Positions 1 through 7,768 of a stretch of DNA of 64,000 nucleotides are shown one piece after another. The notes beneath the pieces are model-generated. The model did no database searches and was not told the DNA's origin. It saw only the letters and a list, made by a program, of their open reading frames with translations. Made by a program: the position numbers and the translations under genes. Every line of letters begins with the position of its first letter. Within the stretch, counting starts at the first letter, position 1. Location: positions 2,046,001 through 2,110,000 of the forward strand of contig NZ_CP080521.1 in assembly GCF_019468565.1 (NCBI RefSeq). Direction: 5' to 3'. Source of the DNA: Pseudonocardia sp. DSM 110487 (GTDB lineage: Bacteria > Actinomycetota > Actinomycetes > Mycobacteriales > Pseudonocardiaceae).

Positions 1-361
1 GCCTGCGCAGCTCTGTCGGGGGTAGCCCGATCCACTGTGGGACCGAGCGCGCGTCGAGCGGGAAGAGGCTGCCGCGCTGCTCGAGGTAGATCAGCTCGAC
101 GGCGTAGAGGTGTCCGGTGGAGCAGTAGCGGCAGCCGTTGAAGAGCGAGATGAGGGTGCAGGCCAGATGGGTGCGCAGCGGGCCGAGGATGCGCAGCGTG
201 CGTTCGTACCGTGGCATGTTGCGCACGAACCAGCCGAGCGCCGGCCATGCGCCCAGCCGGGCGACGATCGGAGCCATCAGGCGGGGCGGGAATCCCCACA
301 GCTGTTGACCGATCCGCTCCAGCACGCGGACCGCGAATCGATCCGATCCACGCCCGGCCAT
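1..361 (-). CDS. AhpD-like / carboxymuconolactone decarboxylase family protein (3' end missing)
   Basis: The first 120 codons of a minus-strand gene are visible; the rest lies beyond the left edge. Cys77-x-x-Cys80 followed by His84 is the redox/proton-relay motif of the AhpD-like alkylhydroperoxidase and carboxymuconolactone decarboxylase superfamily. The ATG at 361 is chosen because CAGGAG lies seven bases upstream; an in-frame GTG six codons further up has no such site. The gene points away from the pdxA/tct operon start and is separated from pdxA by a 113-base gap, so it may be read separately or as a distal operon gene. Substrate unknown. Family call is reasonably safe, function is not. 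Confidence 0.6.
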   Translation of the reverse strand, partial: MAGRGSDRFAVRVLERIGQQLWGFPPRLMAPIVARLGAWPALGWFVRNMPRYERTLRILGPLRTHLACTLISLFNGCRYCSTGHLYAVELIYLEQRGSLFPLDARSVPQWIGLPPTELRR

Positions 362-474
362 GGCCCACTCCTGACTCACGGTGACGTGCATGTTACTCGC
401 ACGTGCACCTGCACGAGTGGCCTGTTTCGGTCCGTGATGAGCAGAATGCGCTGCGTGAAATGGCGGTAGAACGG

Positions 475-1455
475 TCAGGCCAAATGGCTCACCGCGCGGC
501 GGGCGCCGATCCGGGCGGCGAGGTCGAACGCGTTGCGGATCGAGCCGGTGTTCGCCGCCCTGCGGCCAACGAGGTCGAACGCGGTGCCGTGGGCCGGCGT
601 GCAGATGGGCACGCGCAGCCCGCCCGCCATGGTCACGCCGCCGTCGAAGCCGATCAGCTTCATCGCGATCTGCCCCTGGTCGTGGTACATCGTGAGGATC
701 CCGTCGAACTCCTCCCGGCGCAGGAAGATCGTGTCGGACGGGAACGGGCCTGCCGCGTCCATGCCCTCGGCCTGCAGCTCCGCCACGGCAGGGGCGATGA
801 TGTCGATCTCGTGACGGCCGAACCGGCCGCTCTCACCGGCGTGCGGGTTGAGCGCGCAGACGCCGATGCGCGGCGCGGCGATGCCGGAGTCCCGCAGCAC
901 GGTGTGCAGCAGCCGTCCGGCGCCGAGCACGTTCTCGCGGGTGATGCCGTCCGCGACCTCGGCGATCGAGACGTGCGATGTGACCCGGGCCGTCCAGATC
1001 GTCGGCAGGACGTTGAGCTCGCAGGTGTAGGCCTCCGCCCCGAGGATCGACTCGAACCAGCGCAGCTCGTCCTTCTCCCGCATGCCCGCCAGGTGCAGCG
1101 AGGACTTGTTCAGCGGCGCGAACAGGATCGCGTCGACCTCGCCCGCGTCGGCCAGCCCCAGCGCGACCCGCAGGTTGCTCATCGCCCACCGCCCGCCCGC
1201 CTCGGTGGCGACCTTCCGTTCGAAGGTGCCGGGGCGCGCCGCCCCGTTGTCGTGCAGGCGGGGCAGGCCCGCCTCGCCGTAGGAGAACTCGACGCCCGCG
1301 TCGTCCTGCGCGTCTGCGAGCTCGCGCTCGTCGGAGATCAGCACGATGTCGGCCGTCTCCGTCGTACTGGGGTCGGCGAGCAGTCGGGCGACGAGCTCCG
1401 GGCCGATCCCGGCCGGGTCGCCGAGGGTGACGGCGATCCTGGGCTTGTCGGTCAT
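475..1455 (-). CDS. PdxA-family 4-hydroxythreonine-4-phosphate dehydrogenase-like protein (probably PdxA2 type)
   Basis: A 326-residue protein, full length for the PdxA family of NAD-dependent metal-binding dehydrogenases. It has the N-terminal VTLGDPAGIGPE signature, an LNPHAGE motif in the middle and MYHDQGQ near residue 255, which carry substrate and metal ligands in the family. Its ATG overlaps the tctA stop (ATGA), making it the last gene of the GntR-tctCBA unit. Classical PdxA serves pyridoxal phosphate synthesis, but actinobacteria usually use another route, and association with a solute-binding-protein transporter favours a PdxA2-type role on a phosphorylated four-carbon sugar acid. 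The sugar-acid kinase that usually accompanies PdxA2 is absent here, so the substrate stays open. Confidence 0.8.
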   Translation of the reverse strand: MTDKPRIAVTLGDPAGIGPELVARLLADPSTTETADIVLISDERELADAQDDAGVEFSYGEAGLPRLHDNGAARPGTFERKVATEAGGRWAMSNLRVALGLADAGEVDAILFAPLNKSSLHLAGMREKDELRWFESILGAEAYTCELNVLPTIWTARVTSHVSIAEVADGITRENVLGAGRLLHTVLRDSGIAAPRIGVCALNPHAGESGRFGRHEIDIIAPAVAELQAEGMDAAGPFPSDTIFLRREEFDGILTMYHDQGQIAMKLIGFDGGVTMAGGLRVPICTPAHGTAFDLVGRRAANTGSIRNAFDLAARIGARRAVSHLA

Positions 1456-2966
1456 GAGTTCCCTCCGGTCGGAACGGTTTCGCGGGTGCCGCGGCCACGG
1501 ACGGCCGAGACGATCGGTGGGCCTGCCACCAGCGCCACCGCCGCCAGCAGGACGACGACGGCGGCGGGGCTCGTCAGCACGAGGCTCGCGACACCGTCGT
1601 CGCCCGCAAGCGCCGAGGTCTGCACGAGGGCCTTCTCGAACAACGGGCCGATCACGAGCCCGAGCACGAGTGGCGCAACGGGCAGGTTGAGGCGCTTCAT
1701 CGCATAGCCCACCACACCGAACACGAGCACCACCCAGATGCTGAACATGCTGGTCTTCACCGAGTAGGCGCCGAGCAGGCTCGTGGCGATGATCAGCGGG
1801 TATAGGTAGGCGTAGCGCACGCGCAGCAGCTGCGCGAACACCGGCGCGAGCGGCAGGTTCAGCACCAGCAACATCAGGTTGCCGATGAAGAACGACACGA
1901 GCAGACCCCACACGAGCTCGGGCTGGTTCTCGAACAGCAGCGGTCCCGGCTGGATGCCGTAGACCAGCAGCGCGCCGAGCAGCACGGCCGTGGTCGCGCC
2001 GCCGGGCACGCCGAGCACCAGCGTGGGCACGAAGTTCGCGTTGGACGCGGCGTTGGTGGCCGCGTCCGGGGCGACGACGCCCTCGATCGCGCCCTTGCCC
2101 AGCTCCTTGCGGTGCTTCGAGAAGCGCTTCTCGGCGCCGTAGGCCATGAACGACGCAAGGGTGGTGCCCGCGCCGGGCAGGCAGCCCAGCAGGAAACCCA
2201 CCACGGTGCCGCGGGCCGTCGGGGCGGCGGCGCGCCGCAGGTCGGCACGGGTGAGGAGCAGGTCCTTGAAGCGCGCACGGATCGGGGCGGCCATGCCGTG
2301 GTGGAGCTGGTTGAGCAGCTCGCCCAGCGCGAAAAGCCCGATCATCACCTCGACGAAGGGCACGCCGCCGAACAGGTCCACCTCGCCGAACGTGAAACGG
2401 GCGACGCCGCTGCCCACGTCCACGCCGATGCAGGCGATCAGGATCCCGCACAGGCCCATCGCCGCGCCGAGCAGCAGGTTCCGGCCGGAGAACACGACGA
2501 TGGTGCTCAGGCCGAGGATCATGATCGCGAGCATCTCCGGTGGGCCGAAGTCCAGCGCCAGCCGCGCGAAGAACGGCGCGACGGCCACGAGCACCACGAG
2601 CGAGGCCATCGCGGCGACGAACGCGCCGAGCGCCGAGATGGCCAGCGCAGGCCCGGCGCGGCCCTTGCGCGCCATCTGGTAGCCGTCCAGCGTGCTGATC
2701 ACCGACGACGCCTCGCCTGGCGTCGCGATGAGGATCGCGGTGATCGTCGCGCCGAACTGCGCACCGTGGTAGATCCCCGCGAGCATGATCAGGGCGGTGA
2801 GCGGCGAGAACGTCAGTGTGACGGGGATGAGGATTGCGACGCCGGTGGCCGAGCCGAGGCCCGGCAGGATGCCGATCACAGTGCCCAGCAGCACTCCGAC
2901 GAAGCACCAGAGCACGTTCTCCGGCGTGAGCGCCGACTGGAACCCCAGCAGCAAGTTGTCGATCAC
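1452..2966 (-). CDS. tctA: Tripartite tricarboxylate transporter permease, large subunit TctA
   Basis: A 504-residue hydrophobic protein with about twelve membrane segments. It carries the TctA hallmark GILPGLGSATG near the N-terminus and a second GCLPGAGTT loop in the middle of the protein, the paired re-entrant motifs of this family. It forms the channel half of a secondary carboxylate transporter together with TctB, fed by periplasmic-type binding protein TctC. Start GTG at 2966 gives a GTGA overlap with the tctB stop and removes a Pro/Arg-rich read-through extension. Its stop overlaps the pdxA ATG. Translational coupling along the whole operon is likely. Confidence 0.92.
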   Translation of the reverse strand: MIDNLLLGFQSALTPENVLWCFVGVLLGTVIGILPGLGSATGVAILIPVTLTFSPLTALIMLAGIYHGAQFGATITAILIATPGEASSVISTLDGYQMARKGRAGPALAISALGAFVAAMASLVVLVAVAPFFARLALDFGPPEMLAIMILGLSTIVVFSGRNLLLGAAMGLCGILIACIGVDVGSGVARFTFGEVDLFGGVPFVEVMIGLFALGELLNQLHHGMAAPIRARFKDLLLTRADLRRAAAPTARGTVVGFLLGCLPGAGTTLASFMAYGAEKRFSKHRKELGKGAIEGVVAPDAATNAASNANFVPTLVLGVPGGATTAVLLGALLVYGIQPGPLLFENQPELVWGLLVSFFIGNLMLLVLNLPLAPVFAQLLRVRYAYLYPLIIATSLLGAYSVKTSMFSIWVVLVFGVVGYAMKRLNLPVAPLVLGLVIGPLFEKALVQTSALAGDDGVASLVLTSPAAVVVLLAAVALVAGPPIVSAVRGRGTRETVPTGGNS

Positions 2967-3472
2967 AGCAGGCTCCAGACGGCCGGGTCGAACACGCCGT
3001 ACGGGAGCGGCACCCGCAGCAGCACGACGAAGAGCAGGTGGCCGAGCACTCCGACCCCGGCGGCAACGCCCAGCGACCGCGGCAGCGGCTGGCGCTCGAC
3101 CACGGCGCACAGGAACAGCGTGAGCAGCGCGAGCGTCGGCAGCAGTCCGGTGATCGGGATCAGCAGCGCGGCGGCGAGCATCGCCGCGAGCACGACGACC
3201 AGTTTGCGGCGGGTGCGTTCCGGATCGGGCTCCTCGACGCCCTCCACGACGCCGACCACCTCGTCGTCGCGCTCCGCGCCGGAGCGCACCTCCTGCACCA
3301 CGAGCGCGACGCCCACCAGCACGAGCAGCAGCCCGGCCGTGCGCGGCAGCACGCCGGCGCCGATCGTGCCGTCGTCGCCCGACCAGTCGTAGGCGAACGA
3401 GCCGAGGAAGAACGCCGCGCCCACCGCGATGAGCACCACGCGGCTGACGAGCACCTCGCGCCGCGCCCTCAC
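2963..3472 (-). CDS. tctB: Tripartite tricarboxylate transporter small permease TctB
   Basis: A 169-residue protein with four predicted membrane helices split by an acidic cytoplasmic loop around residues 60-85, the usual plan of TctB. It is the small membrane subunit of the transporter whose large subunit is the next gene. The GTG at 3472 overlaps the tctC stop by four bases and the stop overlaps the tctA GTG in the same way, so tctC-tctB-tctA should be translated together. TctB sequences diverge strongly, so the call rests on size, topology and position between tctC and tctA. Confidence 0.85.
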   Translation of the reverse strand: MRARREVLVSRVVLIAVGAAFFLGSFAYDWSGDDGTIGAGVLPRTAGLLLVLVGVALVVQEVRSGAERDDEVVGVVEGVEEPDPERTRRKLVVVLAAMLAAALLIPITGLLPTLALLTLFLCAVVERQPLPRSLGVAAGVGVLGHLLFVVLLRVPLPYGVFDPAVWSLL

Positions 3473-4467
3473 TTCTCGTCCTCCTCGCGGGGGAAGATCT
3501 CCTGCATCTCGCGGTCGTAGCCGTCGAGGAAGGCCGCGAACTCGTCGCCGCTGATGTCGGCGGGGATGAGCAGGTCCTTCGCCAGGTAGGACCGGTAGGT
3601 CTCCGACCGCATCGCCTCGTGGATGCGGGCGATCCAGTAGTCGCGCTGCACCGGGGCGATCCCGCCCGCGCCCAGCACCCCGCGCCACATGGTGACCTCG
3701 GCGTCCAGACCCTGCTCCTTCGCCGTAGGCACGGTGCCCAGCAGCGGGTCGTCGTAGCGCTGTGGGCTCATCGTGCAGAGCGCGACGAAGTCGCCGCTCT
3801 CCAGGTACGGCTTGGCCGCGGCCGCGCTCGCCGGTGCGATCGCGATCTGGCCGCCGAGCAGGGCGGTGAGCACCTCGCCGGTCGAGCCGTACGGCACAAC
3901 GTCGATCGACGCCCCGGCCTGCGTCAGCTCGTGGACCACGAGCGCGTCGGCCCCGGTTTTGCCGCTCGACCCGGACACGACCCGCGTGCCGGCCGCGGCA
4001 GCGGCAACGACGTCGGTGCAGGTCCGATAGGGACTGTCGCGCGGTGCGACGACGATCCGCGAGTCCTTCGCGAACATGACGAGCGGCGTGAAGTCGCGGT
4101 AGGTGAACGGCACGTCGTAGACCAGCGGCAGCGTGTTGAGCGCCGTCTCGGCGACGAGCAGGGCGTTGCCGTTGCCCTCCTCGGACAGGAACGTGGCCCA
4201 GCCGACGGCCCCCGACCCGCCTTCCTTGTTCTCGACGTTGACGTCGAACCCGGCGTCGAGCTCGTTCAGCGCCTGTGCGATCACGCGGGCCGAGCGGTCG
4301 CTGCCGCCGCCGGGCGCGAACGCCACCAGCGCGGAGACCGAGCCCCTCGGGCGCCAGTCGTCGGGGACGGGTGGCCGGGCGCCGTAGAGCGCGCACCCGG
4401 AGAGCAGGACGGCCGCGGCCGCTGCCGCCAGCAGCCGCCCGAGCCGTCGGGGGTTGGGCGTCGACAT
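3469..4467 (-). CDS. tctC: Tripartite tricarboxylate transporter substrate-binding lipoprotein TctC
   Basis: A 332-residue exported solute-binding protein. A hydrophobic signal is followed by lipobox LLSGC at about residues 21-25, so the mature protein should be lipid-anchored outside the membrane. VAFAPGGGSDRSAR near residues 48-61 is the ligand-binding loop typical of the Bug/TctC family, whose ligands are carboxylates or small organic acids. It opens the transport operon: the ATG at 4467 lies 16 bases from an ATAGGATC-type element (4483-4497) that is repeated upstream of the adjacent GntR gene. Ligand unknown; the family includes citrate, phthalate, nicotinate and amino-acid binders. Confidence 0.9.
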   Translation of the reverse strand: MSTPNPRRLGRLLAAAAAAVLLSGCALYGARPPVPDDWRPRGSVSALVAFAPGGGSDRSARVIAQALNELDAGFDVNVENKEGGSGAVGWATFLSEEGNGNALLVAETALNTLPLVYDVPFTYRDFTPLVMFAKDSRIVVAPRDSPYRTCTDVVAAAAAGTRVVSGSSGKTGADALVVHELTQAGASIDVVPYGSTGEVLTALLGGQIAIAPASAAAAKPYLESGDFVALCTMSPQRYDDPLLGTVPTAKEQGLDAEVTMWRGVLGAGGIAPVQRDYWIARIHEAMRSETYRSYLAKDLLIPADISGDEFAAFLDGYDREMQEIFPREEDEK

Positions 4468-4482
4468 CGTCGTCGGCCTTCC

Positions 4483-4497
4483 GATCAAAGATCCTAT
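4483..4497 (-). promoter_or_regulatory. Putative GntR operator upstream of tctC
   Basis: Read on the minus strand this is ATAGGATC-TTT-GATC, ending 16 bases before the tctC start codon. The same ATAGGATC-N3-GATC core occurs at 5313-5327, upstream of the neighbouring GntR gene. Two matching sites flanking one regulator gene suggest that GntR controls itself and the transporter operon. The inference rests on the match and the position only. Confidence 0.55.
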
Positions 4498-4544
4498 TTG
4501 ATTCTTGGCCGACGGTAGGTCAGTGGCGGGCCGAGGGCAAGCGA

Positions 4545-5261
4545 TCAGTCCAGACCGCGCGACCGGCTCGCGACCCCCGCAAGGTGCGCGCGCATCGCGG
4601 CGGCGGGCGCGGCAGGGTCGCCGGACTCGAACGCAGCGAGGACCGCCGCGTGCTCGGCGACGGCCTGGTCGACGTCGTAGATCTCGTGGTCGATCGTCTG
4701 GCGCAGCCGGTGGACGTGGGCGCTCAGCGATTCGGCCATCTGCAGCAGGTACCGGTTGCCGGACCCACGCATGATCACCAGGTGGAAGTTCCAGTCGGCG
4801 GCGAAGTACTCCCGCAGGTCGGTGAAGCCCGGCGGCGGCCCCTCCTGGCGCAGCCGCGTGATGCGATGCGCGCTGAGCACGTGGTGGGCGTGCGCGACGC
4901 GCAGGTCGGCCAGCAGGTCGGCGTGCCGGGCCACGGACTTCTCGACGGCGGCGAGCTCGATCGCCGCACGCGCGTCGACCAGCTCCTCCATCTGCTCGTC
5001 GGACAGCGGGTCGGCGACGCGGTAGCCCTTCAGCGCCACCCTGGACACAAGCCCGGTGTGCTCCATCTGTGCCAACGCCTCCCGGACCGGGGTGGGGGAG
5101 ACGCCGAGCTGGCGGGCGAGCGAGTCGATGTTGAGCGAGCTGCCGGCCGGGCTCGACCCGTCCATGACGCGCTCGAGGAGCACCTCGTAGACGCTGTCGC
5201 GCAGCACGCGCCGGGCGACGGGCCGTCCCGCGGCGTTGGCGATGGCCGGATCTGCGCTCAT
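4545..5261 (-). CDS. GntR family regulator, FadR/FCD subfamily
   Basis: A 238-residue transcription factor. Residues 15-85 form the GntR winged helix with the recognition segment SPTPVREALAQME, and residues 95-225 form an all-helical FCD ligand domain with His residues such as FHLVIMRGSGN positioned as in metal/carboxylate-binding members. FCD regulators usually sense the organic acid consumed by the adjacent operon and repress it. It lies directly upstream of tctC on the same strand, separated by 77 bases that hold one putative operator; another lies 52 bases upstream of its own ATG. Ligand probably matches the TctC substrate. Confidence 0.88.
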   Translation of the reverse strand: MSADPAIANAAGRPVARRVLRDSVYEVLLERVMDGSSPAGSSLNIDSLARQLGVSPTPVREALAQMEHTGLVSRVALKGYRVADPLSDEQMEELVDARAAIELAAVEKSVARHADLLADLRVAHAHHVLSAHRITRLRQEGPPPGFTDLREYFAADWNFHLVIMRGSGNRYLLQMAESLSAHVHRLRQTIDHEIYDVDQAVAEHAAVLAAFESGDPAAPAAAMRAHLAGVASRSRGLD

Positions 5262-5312
5262 GACGGGCCAGATTAGCGCAGCGCAAGCCCTGAAGGACGC
5301 CGTGCTGTTCCT

Positions 5313-5329
5313 ATAGGATCGACGATCCT
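5313..5329 (-). promoter_or_regulatory. Palindromic putative GntR operator upstream of gntR
   Basis: AGGATCG-A-CGATCCT (5315-5329) is a perfect palindrome with seven-base arms. With the preceding AT it gives ATAGGATC-GAC-GATC, the same core as the element before tctC. It lies 52 bases upstream of the GntR start and touches the stop codon of the M56 gene, so promoter and neighbouring gene end share bases. Confidence 0.6.
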
Positions 5330-6237
5330 TAGATGGGCAGGACGTAGAGGCTGGCCGGGGTCGTGGCGACGGCGAGCGCGGAGAGGGCGATCGCCCAGCG
5401 GATCGAGCGGCGGATCGGCGGAGTCGTGCTGTCGAGGCGCGCGATGCGAAGGGCGATCGCGGTGTCCGCGGCCGCGATCGTTCCCGCGGGTGCGGAACGC
5501 GCGCCCAGCTCGTCGAAGCGCCGGAGCGCGGCCGTGAGCGGCGCGGGGCCGTGGCGGCGGGCGGCGCGGTCGTCGGCGCACATCTCCACGAGCAGCTCCA
5601 CGGCCGCGGCCGCGCGGAGCACCGGGCGGATCGGCAGCACGCGGCGCATGGCGTGGAACGGCGCGAGGACGAGGTGGTGGTGGCCGCGCGCATGGGCGTG
5701 CTCGTGGGCGAGCACCGCGGCCAGCTCGTGCTCGGTCAGAGCCTCGACGGCACCGGTGCTGACCACCACGCACCCGGCGGGCCCCGGTACGTAGTAGGCC
5801 GCGGCGGCGGGGTGGTCGAGCAGGAGCGCGCGGCCATGTGGGGATTGAAACCGCGGGTCGGGTCGTCCGACGAGCCGCAACAACAGGCGATGGCGGGACC
5901 TCTGCCGCCACAGCTGCCACGAGCTGTGCGTCTGCGCGCCTACCGCCGCGGCCGCGAGGAGCAGGCCGGCGGCCACGGCGGAGACGTGCACTCCTGTGAG
6001 GGGCGGGGTCCGCCCCGTGGCGAGCGCGCCGAGTGCGGGGGCGATGCCGAGGCTGTACGGCTCGAGGCCGGCGCTGAGGAGTAGTCCGACCGCGCCGGTC
6101 ACGGCGCTGACTGCCGTCGCGTGCCAGAGCAGCAGCGCCAGCCGCGGCGCGCGGACCTGCCAGCGACCCCTGGTAAGCGCCCACGCCGCGCCCGCGGCGA
6201 TGGCGACGGTCGCGGCGTGGTGGACGACGTAGATCAT
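5329..6237 (-). CDS. M56 family membrane metallopeptidase (BlaR1/MecR1-type protease domain)
   Basis: A 302-residue membrane protein with four predicted helices and the zinc-protease motif His178-Glu-His-Ala-His182 between them. In BlaR1/MecR1 this domain is activated by a sensor and leads to cleavage of the BlaI/MecI repressor. Here the protein ends soon after the last helix and lacks the extracellular penicillin-binding sensor domain, as in many actinobacterial M56 proteins, so what activates it is unknown. Its ATG overlaps the blaI stop (ATGA), giving a repressor-protease operon. The likely job is release of the adjacent BlaI-like repressor from the twin operators at 6627-6654. Confidence 0.85.
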   Translation of the reverse strand: MIYVVHHAATVAIAAGAAWALTRGRWQVRAPRLALLLWHATAVSAVTGAVGLLLSAGLEPYSLGIAPALGALATGRTPPLTGVHVSAVAAGLLLAAAAVGAQTHSSWQLWRQRSRHRLLLRLVGRPDPRFQSPHGRALLLDHPAAAAYYVPGPAGCVVVSTGAVEALTEHELAAVLAHEHAHARGHHHLVLAPFHAMRRVLPIRPVLRAAAAVELLVEMCADDRAARRHGPAPLTAALRRFDELGARSAPAGTIAAADTAIALRIARLDSTTPPIRRSIRWAIALSALAVATTPASLYVLPI

Positions 6238-6620
6238 CGGTCGGGTTCGTCGAGTGCGGCCCGCAGCACCTCCGCGTCGGCCGGGCTCACGGCGCGGGCG
6301 AAGCGCACGAGCGCGCCGTCCCGGTCGCCGGTACGGTCCAGCGCGCGCAGCATCAGCTCCGCGACGTAGTCGTCGCGCGAGGCCGCGGGGGAGTAGTGCC
6401 AGGTGCGGTCGATGTTGACGCGAGTGACGACCTGCTTGCGGGTGAGCCGTTCGAGCACGGTCTTCACGGTCGTGTACGCGAGCTCGGGGTCGCCGATCGA
6501 GCGCAGCACCACCCGCGCGGAGGCCGGTTCCTGGTGCGCCCACAGTGCGGTCATCACGTCCTGTTCGAGCTCGCCCCGTGCCCTGCCCACCGGATCATCC
6601 TCGCACCCCCTCCGTCGCAC
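6234..6620 (-). CDS. BlaI/MecI-family transcriptional repressor
   Basis: A 128-residue winged-helix protein of normal family length. The sequence LAYTTVKTVLERLTRK around residues 48-63 is the recognition-helix signature of BlaI/MecI/CopY repressors, followed by the YSPAASRDDYVAE wing and a C-terminal dimerisation helix. The GTG at 6620 is used; an inner ATG is out of frame. It is co-transcribed with the M56 protease and starts seven bases from the first of two CTAC-N5-GTAG operators, so it should repress itself and the divergent P450. No beta-lactamase is present nearby, so the regulated output appears to be the P450-DedA pair. Confidence 0.9.
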   Translation of the reverse strand: MRRRGCEDDPVGRARGELEQDVMTALWAHQEPASARVVLRSIGDPELAYTTVKTVLERLTRKQVVTRVNIDRTWHYSPAASRDDYVAELMLRALDRTGDRDGALVRFARAVSPADAEVLRAALDEPDR

Positions 6621-6626
6621 TTGCTT

Positions 6627-6654
6627 CTACATGTTGTAGTGCTACCTTTTGTAG
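6627..6654. promoter_or_regulatory. Twin BlaI-type operators in the blaI/P450 divergent promoter
   Basis: CTACATGTTGTAG (6627-6639) and CTACCTTTTGTAG (6642-6654) are two 13-base dyads 15 bases apart, both fitting the TACA/TGTA half-site pattern recognised by BlaI/MecI proteins. They fill the whole 35-base gap between the BlaI start at 6620 and the P450 ATG at 6656. One repressor array can therefore block both divergent promoters. Confidence 0.8.
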
Positions 6655-6655
6655 C

Positions 6656-7768
6656 ATGATTCGCACCCCATCCCCGTGCGGCCCGCCGCGCTGGATGTTC
6701 TTGCCGGACGGAGTCGACGGCTGGCTCGTCACCCGGTACGCCGACGCGCGCGCCGTGCTGGCGGACCCGCGCTTCGTCCGCGACCCGGCGCGGGTGGCCG
6801 GGCTGCGCGGGCTCCCGGCGCCCCGCGGCGGCCGGGCGCCGACCCTCCTGCACCTGGACGCCCCCGAGCACACCCGGGTGCGCAGGGAGGTGAACCCGGC
6901 GTTCACGGCCCGGCGGGCAGAACTGCACGGCTCGCTGATCGACGGGCTGGCGTCGACGCTTGTCGAGCGCTGCCAGGGATCGGGACGCGCCGACCTGGTG
7001 TGCGACCTCGCGGTGCCGCTCGCGGTGGCCGTGCTCTGCGAGGTCGCAGGCCTCCCGGCGGGGGACCACGCCCGGTTCGGCCCATGGGTCCGGCAGGTTC
7101 ATCGGATCGACGGCGGGGCCGAGGCCGGCAGGCGGACCCTCGAGGCGATCGACGCGCTCGACCGCTACCTGCGGGAACGGATAGCCGACGGAGTCATGGG
7201 CGAGCTCGTGGCCGCGGAACGGCTCACCGAGGACGAGGTGCTCGCGCTCGGCCGTGACCTCCTCGTCGGTGGGTACGAGAGCACGGCGAACCTGATCTCC
7301 GGCGGGCTCGCCCTGCTGCTCGCGGAGCCGGACCGGTACGAGCGGCTGCGCCGTGATCCGGGTCTGGTCGACGCGGTGGTCGAGGAGTGCCTGCGCCAGG
7401 TGGCGCCGTTCCCGCTGCTGGAAGCGCGGTACGCGGCCGAGGAGGTGAAGATCGGGGGAGCGGTGTTCGCCCCCGGCGACGCCGTGGTGGTCGATGTTGC
7501 CGCGGCCAACCGCGACCCGGACCGGTTCGCCGCGGGGAGCGGCTGGGACCCGAACGGCGCCACCGGGCACCTGTCGTTCGGACACGGTGCACACCACTGC
7601 CTCGGCGCGGTGCTCGCCCGACGGGAGGCGCGGGCCGCGTTCCGGGCCGTGCTCGCCTTCTCCGACCTCCGGATCGACTGCCGGCCGGACGACCTCGTGT
7701 GGGAGCCCGGGTTCTCCCCGACGCTGCGCGCCTTGCCCGTGCGATTCACGCCCCGAGCCGATGCCTGA
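6656..7768 (+). CDS. Cytochrome P450 under BlaI-type control
   Basis: A 370-residue soluble bacterial P450, slightly short because the usual N-terminal 20-30 residues are missing. It shows an I-helix GGYESTAN around residues 205-212, where GG replaces the common AG, the K-helix ECLR and the haem loop FGHGAHHCLG with Cys ligand near residue 321. The ATG lies one base after the second operator dyad with no Shine-Dalgarno sequence, so translation may be leaderless. No ferredoxin gene is adjacent; the electron donor must come from elsewhere, for example the ferredoxin/reductase pair at 34.8-36.2 kb. Substrate unknown. The stop overlaps the dedA start by eight bases. Confidence 0.88.
   Translation: MIRTPSPCGPPRWMFLPDGVDGWLVTRYADARAVLADPRFVRDPARVAGLRGLPAPRGGRAPTLLHLDAPEHTRVRREVNPAFTARRAELHGSLIDGLASTLVERCQGSGRADLVCDLAVPLAVAVLCEVAGLPAGDHARFGPWVRQVHRIDGGAEAGRRTLEAIDALDRYLRERIADGVMGELVAAERLTEDEVLALGRDLLVGGYESTANLISGGLALLLAEPDRYERLRRDPGLVDAVVEECLRQVAPFPLLEARYAAEEVKIGGAVFAPGDAVVVDVAAANRDPDRFAAGSGWDPNGATGHLSFGHGAHHCLGAVLARREARAAFRAVLAFSDLRIDCRPDDLVWEPGFSPTLRALPVRFTPRADA

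Noticed and set aside
362..474. Repeated GTGCA/TGCAC words as an operator
   Set aside because: The words do not form a clean dyad, and no regulator gene is adjacent on this side; left unassigned.
475..3066. One 863-codon open frame suggesting a fusion of transporter and PdxA
   Set aside because: The upstream part is the Arg/Ala-rich shadow of tctA in another frame. The PdxA signature starts at an ATG overlapping the tctA stop, and tctA has its own intact frame.
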